Shown piece by piece: positions 1 through 6,177 of a DNA stretch of 8,579 nt. How positions within the stretch are numbered: the first letter of the stretch is position 1; the number at the start of each line of letters is the position of its first letter. The notes under the pieces were generated by a model. That model saw only the letters and a list, made by a program, of their open reading frames with translations, did not search any database and was not told the DNA's origin. A program made the position numbers and the translations under genes. Source of the DNA: an uncultured Oscillospiraceae bacterium (GTDB lineage: Bacteria; Bacillota; Clostridia; Oscillospirales; Oscillospiraceae). Where the stretch lies: the NCBI GenBank assembly GCA_905233595.1, contig CAJOFI010000050.1, positions 1-8,579 of the forward strand, written 5' to 3'.

Positions 1-380
1 TTGCCGTTCTGCTTCGGCTCCTCGCTGCGGGGGCGCTGCTCGTTCTGCGGGGCGCTCCCCTGCCCCTGCGGGCCGCCGAAGAGGCGGTTTAAGAAGGGGA
101 AGGTCGCGGTCTTGCCGTCGTCCTCCCCGTCGCCGTCGGAGGGCTCGACGTTCATCAGATCCTCCACGCCGCCGAGGGCGTTCATCATCTCCCCAGAGAG
201 GCTTTCCAGATCCTCGTCGGAGATGCCCATTCTGTTGATCACGTCGTCCACGGGCTTGATGTGCATCTCGCGGGCGCACTTGAGGCAGAGCCCCTCGTTC
301 TTGGTCTGCCCGGCCTCGATTTTGGTAATAAAGATCACCGCCACGTTTTTCCTGCAGCGGGAACAAAGCGTTGTCTGCAT
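1..380 (-). CDS. Clp ATPase (ClpC-like) with N-terminal zinc finger, 5' part only
   Basis: This reading frame starts at ATG 380 and runs off the left edge, so only the first 126 residues are visible. Residues 6-35 hold a four-cysteine zinc finger (CSRC at 6-9, CLKC at 32-35) like that at the N-terminus of McsA. It is followed by KPVDDVINRMGISDEDLE, an acidic stretch (around 80-90), the motif FPFLNRLFGG and a Gln/Pro-rich linker. From recall, this layout is typical of Clostridial ATP-dependent Clp protease ATP-binding subunits, hexameric unfoldases that feed the ClpP protease. The AAA+ modules would lie outside the window. The start is fixed by AGGAGG at 385-390, four bases before the ATG. No clear CtsR operator was seen upstream. 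The main alternative is a stand-alone McsA-like zinc-finger protein; the sequence to the left would decide. Confidence 0.72.
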   Translation of the reverse strand, partial: MQTTLCSRCRKNVAVIFITKIEAGQTKNEGLCLKCAREMHIKPVDDVINRMGISDEDLESLSGEMMNALGGVEDLMNVEPSDGDGEDDGKTATFPFLNRLFGGPQGQGSAPQNEQRPRSEEPKQNG

Positions 381-406
381 TTTGCCTCCTTGGAACTATG
401 TTGAAC

Positions 407-427
407 GGGCGGCCGCAGGAGCCGCCC
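407..427 (-). promoter_or_regulatory. Leader hairpin just upstream of the clp ribosome site
   Basis: A perfect 7-bp GC stem (GGGCGGC / GCCGCCC) with a 7-nt loop lies about 16 nt upstream of the AGGAGG of the Clp gene. In the minus-strand transcript the loop and its edge carry CUCCU, complementary to AGGAG of the ribosome site, so an alternative pairing could hide the site. The hairpin is seen directly; a regulatory role is inference. It lacks a U-tract and is not a terminator. Confidence 0.35.
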
Positions 428-512
428 CTGTGTATTACAATAAGGCGCACCACGACGCGTGAAAGCCTCATGCGCGCGGGAATATTTACGCATGCCATTC
501 GGAAAGGTGAAT

Positions 513-571
513 CGGCCGAAGGCCAAGAGAAGTCGGCCTGGGCCGTTGCCCCGTCAAGGGGCGAGAACGGC
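513..571 (-). other. Hairpin cluster between cvpA and the clp gene
   Basis: The 229-nt gap between cvpA and the clp gene holds no supportable gene. Its cvpA-proximal part is rich in inverted repeats. Positions 542-571 form a two-part stem: GCCGTT with AACGGC outside, GCCCC with GGGGC inside, a GTCAA loop and a 3-nt bulge. CGGCC/GGCCG at 534-545 and GGCC-GAA-GGCC near 514-524 could form further small hairpins. None has a following U-run. They may be a weak cvpA terminator or part of a structured clp leader. A poor promoter match (TTCACC-17-TAAATA on the minus strand, about 484-512) lies just downstream. Confidence 0.3.
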
Positions 572-609
572 GCGTTTGAATCAATTGTTTACTATGGAAG
601 CGCCAGCTT

Positions 610-1329
610 TCACAGTAAATTGCCCGTGATGAAGCGGAAGGCGAGGAAGAAGCGGGCGAGGGTCGTGCTGCCCAGGGTGTCCTTGCCGATGAGGATGCCG
701 AAAAAGCTCAGAAGCCAGCACAGCAGCACGCAGTAGAAGACGCCCTTCACAAAGCCCAGCGCCGCGCCGCCGATCTCATCGAGCAGCTCCAGATTCGGCA
801 GCCGGAACGACAGGTTCCCCACGTTCGCAATGGCGACGAGCGCGATGAGGATCAGCAGGAAGGCAATCACCAGCCCGCCGACGTAGCTGATGGCGTCGCT
901 CAGCGTGGAGATGACCGCGCTCTGCATGCTCATGCCCGTCTCGTTCGAGACCTGCACCGTCCACTCGCCCAGCTCCTCCGCGCGGTCGTCATAGAAGCCG
1001 ACGTTGCGGAAGCACTCATAGGCGTAGTCGTAGCGCAGCGAGGGATCCTGCGCGAGCACGTCCTCCAGCGAGAGCGTGCTGTCGCCGTAGCCCATCGCCT
1101 CGAGCACGTCGTCGCGCGTGAGCTGGGAGCTGATATACCCGTCCACAAAGGGGGAGAGCGCGGGCACGACCTCGTGCGAATAGGCCGAGGACAGCAGGCT
1201 CCCGCCGAAGAGGGCGATCACGATGGCGAGGATGCCGGCGACGCCGCCGATCAGCCCCCGCCGGTACCCGCCCCAGATACACAGCGCCACGATCATGAGC
1301 AGAACAATATCAATAGTCAATCGAATCAT
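610..1329 (-). CDS. CvpA family membrane protein
   Basis: A 239-residue polytopic membrane protein of the CvpA (colicin V production) family. The family is widespread, its molecular role in Firmicutes is unsettled, and it is often linked to envelope homeostasis. Hydrophobic segments lie at about 5-20, 25-46, 148-171 and 187-214. The GGYRRGLIGG turn between the first two is characteristic. An acidic, Ser/Tyr-rich region of about 95 residues (48-143) separates helices 2 and 3, making the protein longer than the roughly 160-180 residues common for the family. ATG 1329 is preferred because GGTGAT, part of the anti-SD complement, lies four bases upstream; an in-frame GTG at 1338 would add three residues. 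It lies 66 bases downstream of truA. The gap between them (1330-1395) shows no convincing promoter or terminator, so co-transcription is likely. Confidence 0.82.
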   Translation of the reverse strand: MIRLTIDIVLLMIVALCIWGGYRRGLIGGVAGILAIVIALFGGSLLSSAYSHEVVPALSPFVDGYISSQLTRDDVLEAMGYGDSTLSLEDVLAQDPSLRYDYAYECFRNVGFYDDRAEELGEWTVQVSNETGMSMQSAVISTLSDAISYVGGLVIAFLLILIALVAIANVGNLSFRLPNLELLDEIGGAALGFVKGVFYCVLLCWLLSFFGILIGKDTLGSTTLARFFLAFRFITGNLL

Positions 1330-1395
1330 GATAATCACCGTTTCTTAGTGTAACATGGAATTGTGAACAAATAAAGTGCCCAAGCTTTATGATGC

Positions 1396-2160
1396 CTAAC
1401 GGCTCATCATCTCTCCTACTGCGCCGTCGTACCAGATGCGGTTGAGGTAGAGACCCTGCGGGGGCATGGTGGGGCCGGTGAGACGCCGGTCGCCCTTCTC
1501 GAGAAGCGCGGGGATCTCCTCCGGCCGGAGCTTTCCGTAGGAGGCATAAATCATCGTGCCGACCATCGCCCTGCACATGTTGTAGAGAAAGCCGTCGGCG
1601 CAGATGGAGACCGTGATCAGCTCGCCCTGCTTCTCCGCGCGGCACCAGTAGACCGTGCGCACGGTGCTCTTCGTCTCGGTGCCGACGCTGCGCACGGCGC
1701 GAAAATCGTGCGTGCCCTCGAAGGCGCGCGCCGCCGCCTGCATCATCGCCATGTCCAGCGCCTGGGGATAAAAGCACACGCGATTTTGCAGGAAGGGGTC
1801 ACGGATATTGCTATTGTGTATTTTATAGATATATTCCTTTTTTATGCAGGAGCCGATGGCGTTAAAATCCTCCGGCGCCTCCACCGCGTCGGACACGGCG
1901 ATGTCCATCGGCAGGCGGGAGTTGACCGCAAGCGCCATGCGCTCGATGGGGATGCGGCAGTCGGTGCGGAAATTCGCGCAGTAGCGCAAAGCGTGCACGC
2001 CCGCGTCGGTTCGCCCGCAGCCCACGGTCTTGACCGCGTGGCCGCAGACCTTTCCGAGCGCGGTCTCCAGCGTCTCGGCCACGGTCACGTCGTTTTTCTG
2101 CACCTGCCAGCCGTGGTAATTCGAGCCGTCATAGCTCAGGCGTAAGGCGATGTTTCTCAT
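1396..2160 (-). CDS. truA: tRNA pseudouridine(38-40) synthase TruA
   Basis: TruA isomerises uridines 38, 39 and 40 in the anticodon arm of many tRNAs to pseudouridine, in the cytosol. The 254-residue protein is a normal length for the family. It opens with the typical N-terminus (LRLSYDGSNYHGWQVQ). The catalytic motif GRTDAGVHA places the nucleophilic aspartate at residue 52, the same number as in the E. coli enzyme. Further family blocks are FNAIGSCIKKEYIYKI near 104-119, the FEGTHDFRAVRS block near 148-159, and DGFLYNMCRAMVGTMI near 195-210. The ribosome site is weak (AAGAAG, about five bases upstream). Placement downstream of ecfA1-ecfA2-ecfT matches the classical Firmicutes order, but cvpA follows here rather than rplM-rpsI. 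Confidence 0.97.
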   Translation of the reverse strand: MRNIALRLSYDGSNYHGWQVQKNDVTVAETLETALGKVCGHAVKTVGCGRTDAGVHALRYCANFRTDCRIPIERMALAVNSRLPMDIAVSDAVEAPEDFNAIGSCIKKEYIYKIHNSNIRDPFLQNRVCFYPQALDMAMMQAAARAFEGTHDFRAVRSVGTETKSTVRTVYWCRAEKQGELITVSICADGFLYNMCRAMVGTMIYASYGKLRPEEIPALLEKGDRRLTGPTMPPQGLYLNRIWYDGAVGEMMSR

Positions 2161-2209
2161 CTTTTCTTCTTGGCGTTAGTCGCAAATTAAAGAACTGCCT
2201 GCAAAGAGC

Positions 2210-2289
2210 GGTATCGCTTCGCGATAATTATAATTCGTCCCCGCAGGGGACTCCTTAACTTTTCACTCTTCACTGTTCACTGTTCACTG
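2210..2289. repeat. Intergenic repeat, copy A (divergent core, one arm)
   Basis: This element fills most of the truA-ecfT gap. The 45-bp core (2210-2254) has two small hairpins: TATCGC-TTC-GCGATA (2212-2226) and GTCCCC-GCA-GGGGAC (2237-2251). It is followed by four head-to-tail 7-mers, one TTCACTC and three TTCACTG (2262-2289), which end exactly at the TAA stop of ecfT. The core aligns with copy C in the same orientation and with copy B inverted. The first stem differs from copy C at two base pairs, both compensated. The left heptad arm is missing; 2161-2209 looks unrelated, so this copy is decayed or one-armed. Confidence 0.8.
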
Positions 2290-3159
2290 TTAAAGGCCAA
2301 ATCGTTTCAATACGATGACCGCCGCGAGGAGCAGTACGCCGCAGAGTAGGGCGAGCCAGTCCCGCCGCGCCATGTGAAGCTGCTTCATGCGGGTGCGCCC
2401 CTCGCCGCCGTGGTAGCAGCGGCTCTCCATCGCGACGGCGAGCTCGTCCGCCCGCCGGAAGGCAGAGACGAAGAGCGGCACCAGGATCGGCAGCAGCGCC
2501 CGCGCGCGCTCGATGAGGTTCCCGTTTTCAAAGTCCGCGCCGCGCGCCTTCTGGGCGGACATGATCTTGTCCGTCTCCTCGATCAGCGTCGGGATAAAGC
2601 GCAGCGCCATGGACATCATGATCGTCATCTCGTGCACCGGCACATGAAGCTTTTTGAGCGGGTTCATCAGCAGCTCCAGCCCGTCGGTGAGCGCCATGGG
2701 GCTCGTGGTATAGGTCAGCAGGAAGGTGCCCGCGATGAGCAGCGTGATGCGCAGCATCATCTTCACCGCGCGCGCCAGCCCCTCCCAGGTGATGATCCAG
2801 CCGGGGACGATGGGGGTGCCGGTGGTGTAGAAGACGTTCAGCAGCGCCGTCAGCGCGATGATGAAGAGCATGGGCTTCAAGCCCTTGAAGATGTTCTTCG
2901 GGCTGATGTGCGACACCGCCATGCACAGCACCGTTGTGAGCAGCACGAGGCCGTAGCCCAGCCAGCCGTCAGCCTGGAAGAGCGCGACGATGTAGAGCAG
3001 CACGAGCAGCAGCAGCACGAGGCCGTAGCCCAGCCAGCCGTCGGCCTGGAAGAGCGCGACGATGTAGAGCAGCACGAGCAGCAGCTTCGTGCGCGCATCG
3101 AGCCGGTGGGCGATGGTATCGCCGGGGAAGAACTGGCCGAGGGTGACGTCCTTCAGCAT
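2290..3159 (-). CDS. ecfT: ECF transporter transmembrane protein EcfT (internally duplicated)
   Basis: EcfT is the membrane scaffold of energy-coupling factor transporters. It links the EcfA1/EcfA2 ATPases to interchangeable substrate-binding S-components for vitamin or metal uptake. The protein has 289 residues with hydrophobic segments throughout. The two arginine motifs of the cytoplasmic coupling helices are visible: ARG at 205-207 (in QKARGADFENG) and SRC at 246-248 (in AMESRCYHGGEGRT), with the conserved SAFRRADELA between. The unusual part is residues 27-74, where a 24-residue block covering the first helix and the start of the second occurs twice. Without it the length is 265, normal for EcfT. 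The ATG overlaps the ecfA2 stop (ATGCTGA) and a G-rich site (GGGGGTGG) precedes it, so translation is probably coupled. No S-component gene is in the window, consistent with a shared group II module. Confidence 0.95.
   Translation of the reverse strand: MLKDVTLGQFFPGDTIAHRLDARTKLLLVLLYIVALFQADGWLGYGLVLLLLVLLYIVALFQADGWLGYGLVLLTTVLCMAVSHISPKNIFKGLKPMLFIIALTALLNVFYTTGTPIVPGWIITWEGLARAVKMMLRITLLIAGTFLLTYTTSPMALTDGLELLMNPLKKLHVPVHEMTIMMSMALRFIPTLIEETDKIMSAQKARGADFENGNLIERARALLPILVPLFVSAFRRADELAVAMESRCYHGGEGRTRMKQLHMARRDWLALLCGVLLLAAVIVLKRFGL
2941..3084. repeat. 72-bp in-frame tandem duplication within ecfT
   Basis: Positions 2941-3012 and 3013-3084 are head-to-tail copies of a 72-bp unit. They differ at one base (A at 2971, G at 3043). 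The difference is synonymous, an alanine codon GCT versus GCC on the coding strand. Runs of AGCAG border both junctions and could have seeded slippage. The unit encodes 24 residues including LYIVALFQADGWLGYG. Confidence 0.97.
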
Positions 3160-4013
3160 GCGCCCACCCCCTTTGCCCGCTTCACCGCCGAGAGAAGCTG
3201 CTCATGGGTATAGATCGCGCCCTCGAGCGGCAGCCCCTTCTCCCGCAGCGCCATGGCGAGCGCCGTGGACTGCGGCACGGCAAGGCCGATGTCGATCAGC
3301 TCCTGCGGGTGGGAAAAGACCTGCTCGGGCGTCCCGTCCATCGCGACGTGCCCGTGGTCAAAGACGATCAGCCGCTCAGTGAGCCGCGCCGCATCGTCCA
3401 TGTTGTGGCTCACGATGATGACCGTCGCCCCGGTCTCGGCGCGGTAATTGCAGATGTTGTCGAGGATCCTGCGGCAGCCGGAGGGGTCAAGCCCCGCCGT
3501 CGGCTCGTCCAGGATCAGCACGTCCGGGCGCATCGCGATCACACCCGCGATGGCGACGCGGCGCTTCTGCCCGCCGGAGAGCTCCAGCGGGGAGTGGTCG
3601 AAGAACTGCTCCTCCACGCCCACGAAATGCGCGGCCTCGCGCACACGCTCCTCGATCTCGCTCTTGCTCAGACCCATGTTCTTCGGGCCGAAGGCGATAT
3701 CCGCGAAGACCGTCTCCTCAAAGAGCTGGTACTCCGGGTACTGGAACACGAGCCCCACCTTCCACTTGACGTCGTGGCGGCTCTTCTTATCGCGGTTGAT
3801 GTCCTCGCCGTCGAGCAGCACGCGCCCCGCGCTCGGCTGCAGCAGGGCGTTTAAGTGCTGGATGAAGGTAGACTTGCCCGAGCCGGTATGCCCCAGCAGC
3901 CCCACGAACTGCCCCTGCGGGATCGTGAGGTCAATATCCTCAATGGCAACTTTTTCAAACGGAGTCCCCGCGCTGTAAGTATGGCGCAGCTTCTCCACGG
4001 TGATGACTGACAT
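3153..4013 (-). CDS. ecfA2: ECF transporter ATP-binding protein EcfA2
   Basis: This is the second ABC ATPase of the ECF energising module; it pairs with EcfA1 and drives the transport cycle through EcfT. The 286-residue protein shows all nucleotide-binding elements: Walker A GHTGSGKST (41-49), Q-loop glutamine 91, signature LSGGQ (145-149), Walker B VLILDE with catalytic Glu170, D-loop near AGLD (173-176) and H-loop His203 (VSHNMDD). The Q-loop context VFQYPEYQLFEETVF is diagnostic of EcfA2 rather than EcfA1. The start ATG 4013 has AAGGA (4023-4027) nine bases upstream, which lies just outside repeat copy B and so survived it. The stop overlaps the ecfT start by seven bases. Confidence 0.96.
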   Translation of the reverse strand: MSVITVEKLRHTYSAGTPFEKVAIEDIDLTIPQGQFVGLLGHTGSGKSTFIQHLNALLQPSAGRVLLDGEDINRDKKSRHDVKWKVGLVFQYPEYQLFEETVFADIAFGPKNMGLSKSEIEERVREAAHFVGVEEQFFDHSPLELSGGQKRRVAIAGVIAMRPDVLILDEPTAGLDPSGCRRILDNICNYRAETGATVIIVSHNMDDAARLTERLIVFDHGHVAMDGTPEQVFSHPQELIDIGLAVPQSTALAMALREKGLPLEGAIYTHEQLLSAVKRAKGVGAC

Positions 4014-4033
4014 AGACAGGAATCCTTATTCAA

Positions 4034-4153
4034 TGAATATTGAAAACTGAAAAATGAAGAATGAATAATTATGGTGTTCCCCTTCGGGGAACGGATTGGA
4101 ATTCGTCGCGAAGCGACACCGCAATGATTCATTTTTCACGATTCATTCTTCAC
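4034..4153. repeat. Intergenic repeat, copy B (complete, between ecfA1 and ecfA2)
   Basis: The complete element occupies nearly the whole 148-bp ecfA1-ecfA2 gap. The left arm has five TGAA-initiated 7-mers (4034-4068). The 48-bp core (4073-4120) contains hairpins GTTCCCC-TTC-GGGGAAC (4076-4092) and GTCGC-GAA-GCGAC (4105-4117); GGTGT and ACACC at the core ends are also complementary. The right arm has four 7-mers (GATTCAT, TTTTCAC, GATTCAT, TCTTCAC; 4126-4153). The arms form a terminal inverted repeat: GAAGAATGAAT at 4056-4066 is the exact reverse complement of 4141-4151. The core matches copy C, inverted, at 46 of 48 positions. No coding capacity is visible. Confidence 0.9.
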
Positions 4154-4161
4154 TGGCCACT

Positions 4162-4977
4162 TTAATTGACGATCGCTTCTGCGCAGGCTTCGGCGTCGAG
4201 CGTGTCGAGCGGGAGGTGGAAGCCCTCTTTGTTCAGATCCCAGCAGAGGCGCACGGTCTCGGGCACGTCCAGCCCCTCGCGCTGCATCAGCTCGACCTGG
4301 GAGAAGACCTCCCCGGGCGTGCCGTCGGCAACGATTTTCCCGTGGGACATGATGATGAGCCGATCCGCGCCGACGCACTCCTCCATGTGGTGGGTGATGA
4401 GCACGACGGTCATCCCCTTTTCGCGGCAGAGGCGCGTGACGGTGCTGATGACCTCCCGCCGCCCCTGGGGGTCGAGCATGGCGGTGGGCTCGTCCAGGAC
4501 GATGATCTCCGGCTGCATGGCGATGACGCCCGCGATGGCGACGCGCTGCTTCTGCCCGCCGGAGAGCAGGTGCGGCGCGTGCTGGCGATGCTCATACATC
4601 CCCACGGTCTTGAGCGCCGCGTCTACACGCGCGCGGATCTCCTGCGAGGGGACGCCGAGGTTTTCCGGCGCGAAGGCCACGTCCTCCTCCACCACGTTTG
4701 CCACGATCTGGTTATCCGGGTTCTGGAACACCATACCCACCCGGCGGCGCACGGAGAGGATGCGCTCCTCGTCGGCGGTGTCGATCCCGTCCACGAGCAC
4801 GCGCCCCTCGGTGGGCAGGAGGATGGCGTTCATGTGCTTTGCGAGCGTGGACTTGCCGGAGCCGTTATGCCCCAGCACCGCCACGAAGCTCCCCTCTTTG
4901 ATTGTAAGGTCTATCCCGCAAAGCGTCTCGCGCTTCGCATCGGGGTAGCGGAAATGGACGTTCTGGAATTCGATCAT
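4162..4977 (-). CDS. ecfA1: ECF transporter ATP-binding protein EcfA1
   Basis: This is the first ABC ATPase of the ECF module, forming a heterodimer with EcfA2 on the cytoplasmic face of EcfT. The 271 residues include Walker [10 protein letters not shown] (36-44), Q-loop glutamine 85 in [20 protein letters not shown] (characteristic of EcfA1), signature LSGGQ (138-142), Walker B IIVLDE with Glu163, and H-loop His196 (ITHHMEE). The start [12 protein letters not shown] fits the family N-terminus, so ATG 4977 is well supported by protein sequence. However, no Shine-Dalgarno sequence is visible: the upstream 40 nt are pyrimidine-rich heptads of repeat copy C read from its complementary strand. 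The stop TAA (4162-4164) is followed after a few bases by repeat copy B. Confidence 0.96.
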   Translation of the reverse strand: MIEFQNVHFRYPDAKRETLCGIDLTIKEGSFVAVLGHNGSGKSTLAKHMNAILLPTEGRVLVDGIDTADEERILSVRRRVGMVFQNPDNQIVANVVEEDVAFAPENLGVPSQEIRARVDAALKTVGMYEHRQHAPHLLSGGQKQRVAIAGVIAMQPEIIVLDEPTAMLDPQGRREVISTVTRLCREKGMTVVLITHHMEECVGADRLIIMSHGKIVADGTPGEVFSQVELMQREGLDVPETVRLCWDLNKEGFHLPLDTLDAEACAEAIVN

Positions 4978-4984
4978 ACAAATC

Positions 4985-5120
4985 AGTAAAAAGTGAAAAG
5001 TGAAAGGTGAAGAGTGAAAAGTGAACAGTTATGGCGTCGCTTCGCGACGAATTTCAATCCGTTCCCCGAAGGGGAACACCTGAACGATTCACGATTCACG
5101 ATTCTCTATTCACTCTTCAC
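4985..5120. repeat. Intergenic repeat, copy C (complete, inverted relative to B)
   Basis: The left arm has six consecutive 7-mers of the AGTGAAA type (4985-5026). The 48-bp core (5033-5080) has hairpins CGTCGC-TTC-GCGACG (5035-5049) and GTTCCCC-GAA-GGGGAAC (5061-5077). The right arm has five 7-mers (two GATTCAC, then GATTCTC, TATTCAC, TCTTCAC; 5086-5120). The arms are mutually complementary. The reverse complement of the core equals copy B except at two positions. The right arm supplies the TGA stop of the methyltransferase gene (5117-5119), and the left arm ends eight bases before the ecfA1 start. Confidence 0.9.
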
Positions 5121-5995
5121 TTTCCCCCTCCTTCCCATCGGCAGCTTGCGCCGCAGGGCAGATAGAGCCCCGTGTCGCGCACGGGCAGCGCCAACTCCTG
5201 GCTGTCGGAGCGGCCGCCGAACTTTTTGGTGAAGATGCTCTCGGTGACGTAGCTGAGCACCGAGGGCGAAAGCCCGGTGGTGTAGGAGTTTATCAGCACG
5301 AAAAGCGGCTCGTCCGACAGCACCCCGGCGCAGAGGGACACGAAGGGCCAGAGGTTCTGCTCCAGCTTCCAGACCTCGCCGCCGGGGCCGCGCCCGTAGG
5401 AGGGCGGGTCCATGATGATCGCGTCGTAGCGCCGGCCGCGGCGGATCTCCCGCTCGACGAACTTGGCGCAGTCGTCCACGATCCAGCGGATGGGCGCGTC
5501 GGAAAGCCCGGAGGCGGCCGCATTCTCCTTGCCCCAGGCGACCATGCCCTTTGCCGCGTCCACGTGGCAGACCGAAGCGCCCGCCTTCGCGCAGGCCACG
5601 GTCGCCCCGCCGGTGTAGGCGAAGAGGTTTAAGACGCTGATGGGGCGATGCGCCGCGCGGATCTTCTCCATCGCCCAGTCCCAGTTGGCGGCCTGCTCGG
5701 GAAAGAGGCCGGTGTGCTTGAAGTTCATGGGCTTGACGTGGAACGTAAGCTCCTTATAGCGGATGCTCCACTCCGGGGGCAGGCCGCCTTTGTCCCAGCT
5801 CCCGCCGCCCGATTCGCTGCGGCGGTAGCGGGCGTCGCGGTCGTTCCAATGCGCGTTGCGGCGCGGCGTGTCCCAGATCACCTGCGGGTCGGGGCGCACG
5901 AGGGTATACTCCCCCCAGCGCTCCAGCTTCTCCCCGCGGGAGCAGTCCAGCACTTCAAAATCCTTCCATTGATCGGCGATCCACATAGTACCCAT
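5117..5995 (-). CDS. RlmI-like class I SAM-dependent methyltransferase
   Basis: A cytoplasmic Rossmann-fold methyltransferase of the COG1092 (RlmI/RlmK-type) group, probably modifying RNA; the exact substrate cannot be read from sequence. Numbering from ATG 5995 (292 residues), the SAM-binding motif I NLFAYTGGATVACAKAGA starts at 123, the acidic motif VDAAKGM is at 145-151, and motif IV DPPSYGRG is at 196-203. TGLFPEQAANWDW precedes motif I, as in RlmI. Compared with RlmI (about 396 residues) it has no N-terminal PUA domain. A longer TTG-initiated frame (6016) is unlikely because the promoter at 6020-6048 would start transcription at about 6012. ATG 5995 or ATG 5986 (MWIADQW) is the real start. 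The last codon and stop lie at the edge of repeat copy C. It heads the transcription unit leading into the ECF genes. Confidence 0.85.
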   Translation of the reverse strand: MGTMWIADQWKDFEVLDCSRGEKLERWGEYTLVRPDPQVIWDTPRRNAHWNDRDARYRRSESGGGSWDKGGLPPEWSIRYKELTFHVKPMNFKHTGLFPEQAANWDWAMEKIRAAHRPISVLNLFAYTGGATVACAKAGASVCHVDAAKGMVAWGKENAAASGLSDAPIRWIVDDCAKFVEREIRRGRRYDAIIMDPPSYGRGPGGEVWKLEQNLWPFVSLCAGVLSDEPLFVLINSYTTGLSPSVLSYVTESIFTKKFGGRSDSQELALPVRDTGLYLPCGASCRWEGGGK

Positions 5996-6019
5996 ACCTG
6001 TTCCATCATAATGCAAAAT

Positions 6020-6048
6020 ATTTTACCACGCCAGCGCCGCGCGGTCAA
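6020..6048 (-). promoter_or_regulatory. Sigma-70/SigA-type promoter for the methyltransferase-ECF unit
   Basis: On the minus strand, -35 TTGACC (6048-6043) and -10 TAAAAT (6025-6020) are separated by exactly 17 bp, each matching consensus at five of six bases. The expected start is near 6012, giving a leader of about 17-26 nt before ATG 5995/5986. It lies directly after the terminator of the upstream unit, which supports a new transcription unit here. Confidence 0.8.
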
Positions 6049-6072
6049 TAGTTTTAGCGCCCCCGGCACGAC

Positions 6073-6108
6073 AAAACGGGAATGTGAAAAAGTCTTTTCA
6101 CATTCCCG
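6073..6108 (-). terminator. Intrinsic terminator of the peptidase-hydrolase-lipoprotein unit
   Basis: A perfect 14-bp inverted repeat (6077-6090 with 6095-6108; CGGGAATGTGAAAA and its complement) encloses a 4-nt loop. In the minus-strand transcript it is followed by UUUUGU (6076-6071). It lies about 75 bases after the stop of the solute-binding lipoprotein gene and 25 bases before the next promoter. The U-tract is short, but stem strength and position make termination likely. Confidence 0.85.
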
Positions 6109-6115
6109 CAGTTCT

Positions 6116-6177
6116 CAGTTTTTCGTTTTCAGTTTTTCGTTTTCCAGTCTGAAAACTGAATTCTGAAAATCTAAAAT
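6116..6177. repeat. Heptad repeat tract, copy D (no core)
   Basis: Two identical 14-mers (CAGTTTTTCGTTTT at 6116-6129 and 6130-6143) are followed by TGAAAAC/TGAATTC/TGAAAAT-type 7-mers. GTTTTCAG (6125-6132) and CTGAAAAC (6149-6156) are inverse. The 7-nt periodicity and base composition match the arms of copies A-C, but the GC hairpin core is absent and the arm order is reversed (pyrimidine-rich first). It sits between the lipoprotein stop codon and its terminator. Confidence 0.6.

Noticed and set aside
335..526. 63-codon minus-strand frame overlapping the start of the clp gene
   Set aside because: It overlaps the well-supported Clp start in another frame, has no ribosome site and resembles no family.
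1330..1395. Promoter between truA and cvpA
   Set aside because: The best match (TTTATT-17-TACACT) is poor at both boxes and no terminator precedes it.
4096..4989. Long plus-strand open frames opposite ecfA1, ecfA2, ecfT, the lipoprotein and hydrolase genes (200-300 codons)
   Set aside because: They are antisense shadows caused by high GC in real minus-strand genes; they are His/Arg/Ala-rich, match no family I recognise, and lack ribosome sites.
4076..5077. Hairpins of repeat copies B and C as intrinsic terminators or attenuators
   Set aside because: The stems are short and no U-tract follows in the transcript direction; the genes on either side are a classical co-transcribed set.
4014..5116. 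Riboswitch or CRISPR array in the ECF intergenic regions
   Set aside because: The periodic units are 7 nt with no unique spacers, so this is not CRISPR. The two-hairpin core occurs in three places and both orientations, unlike a riboswitch leader.
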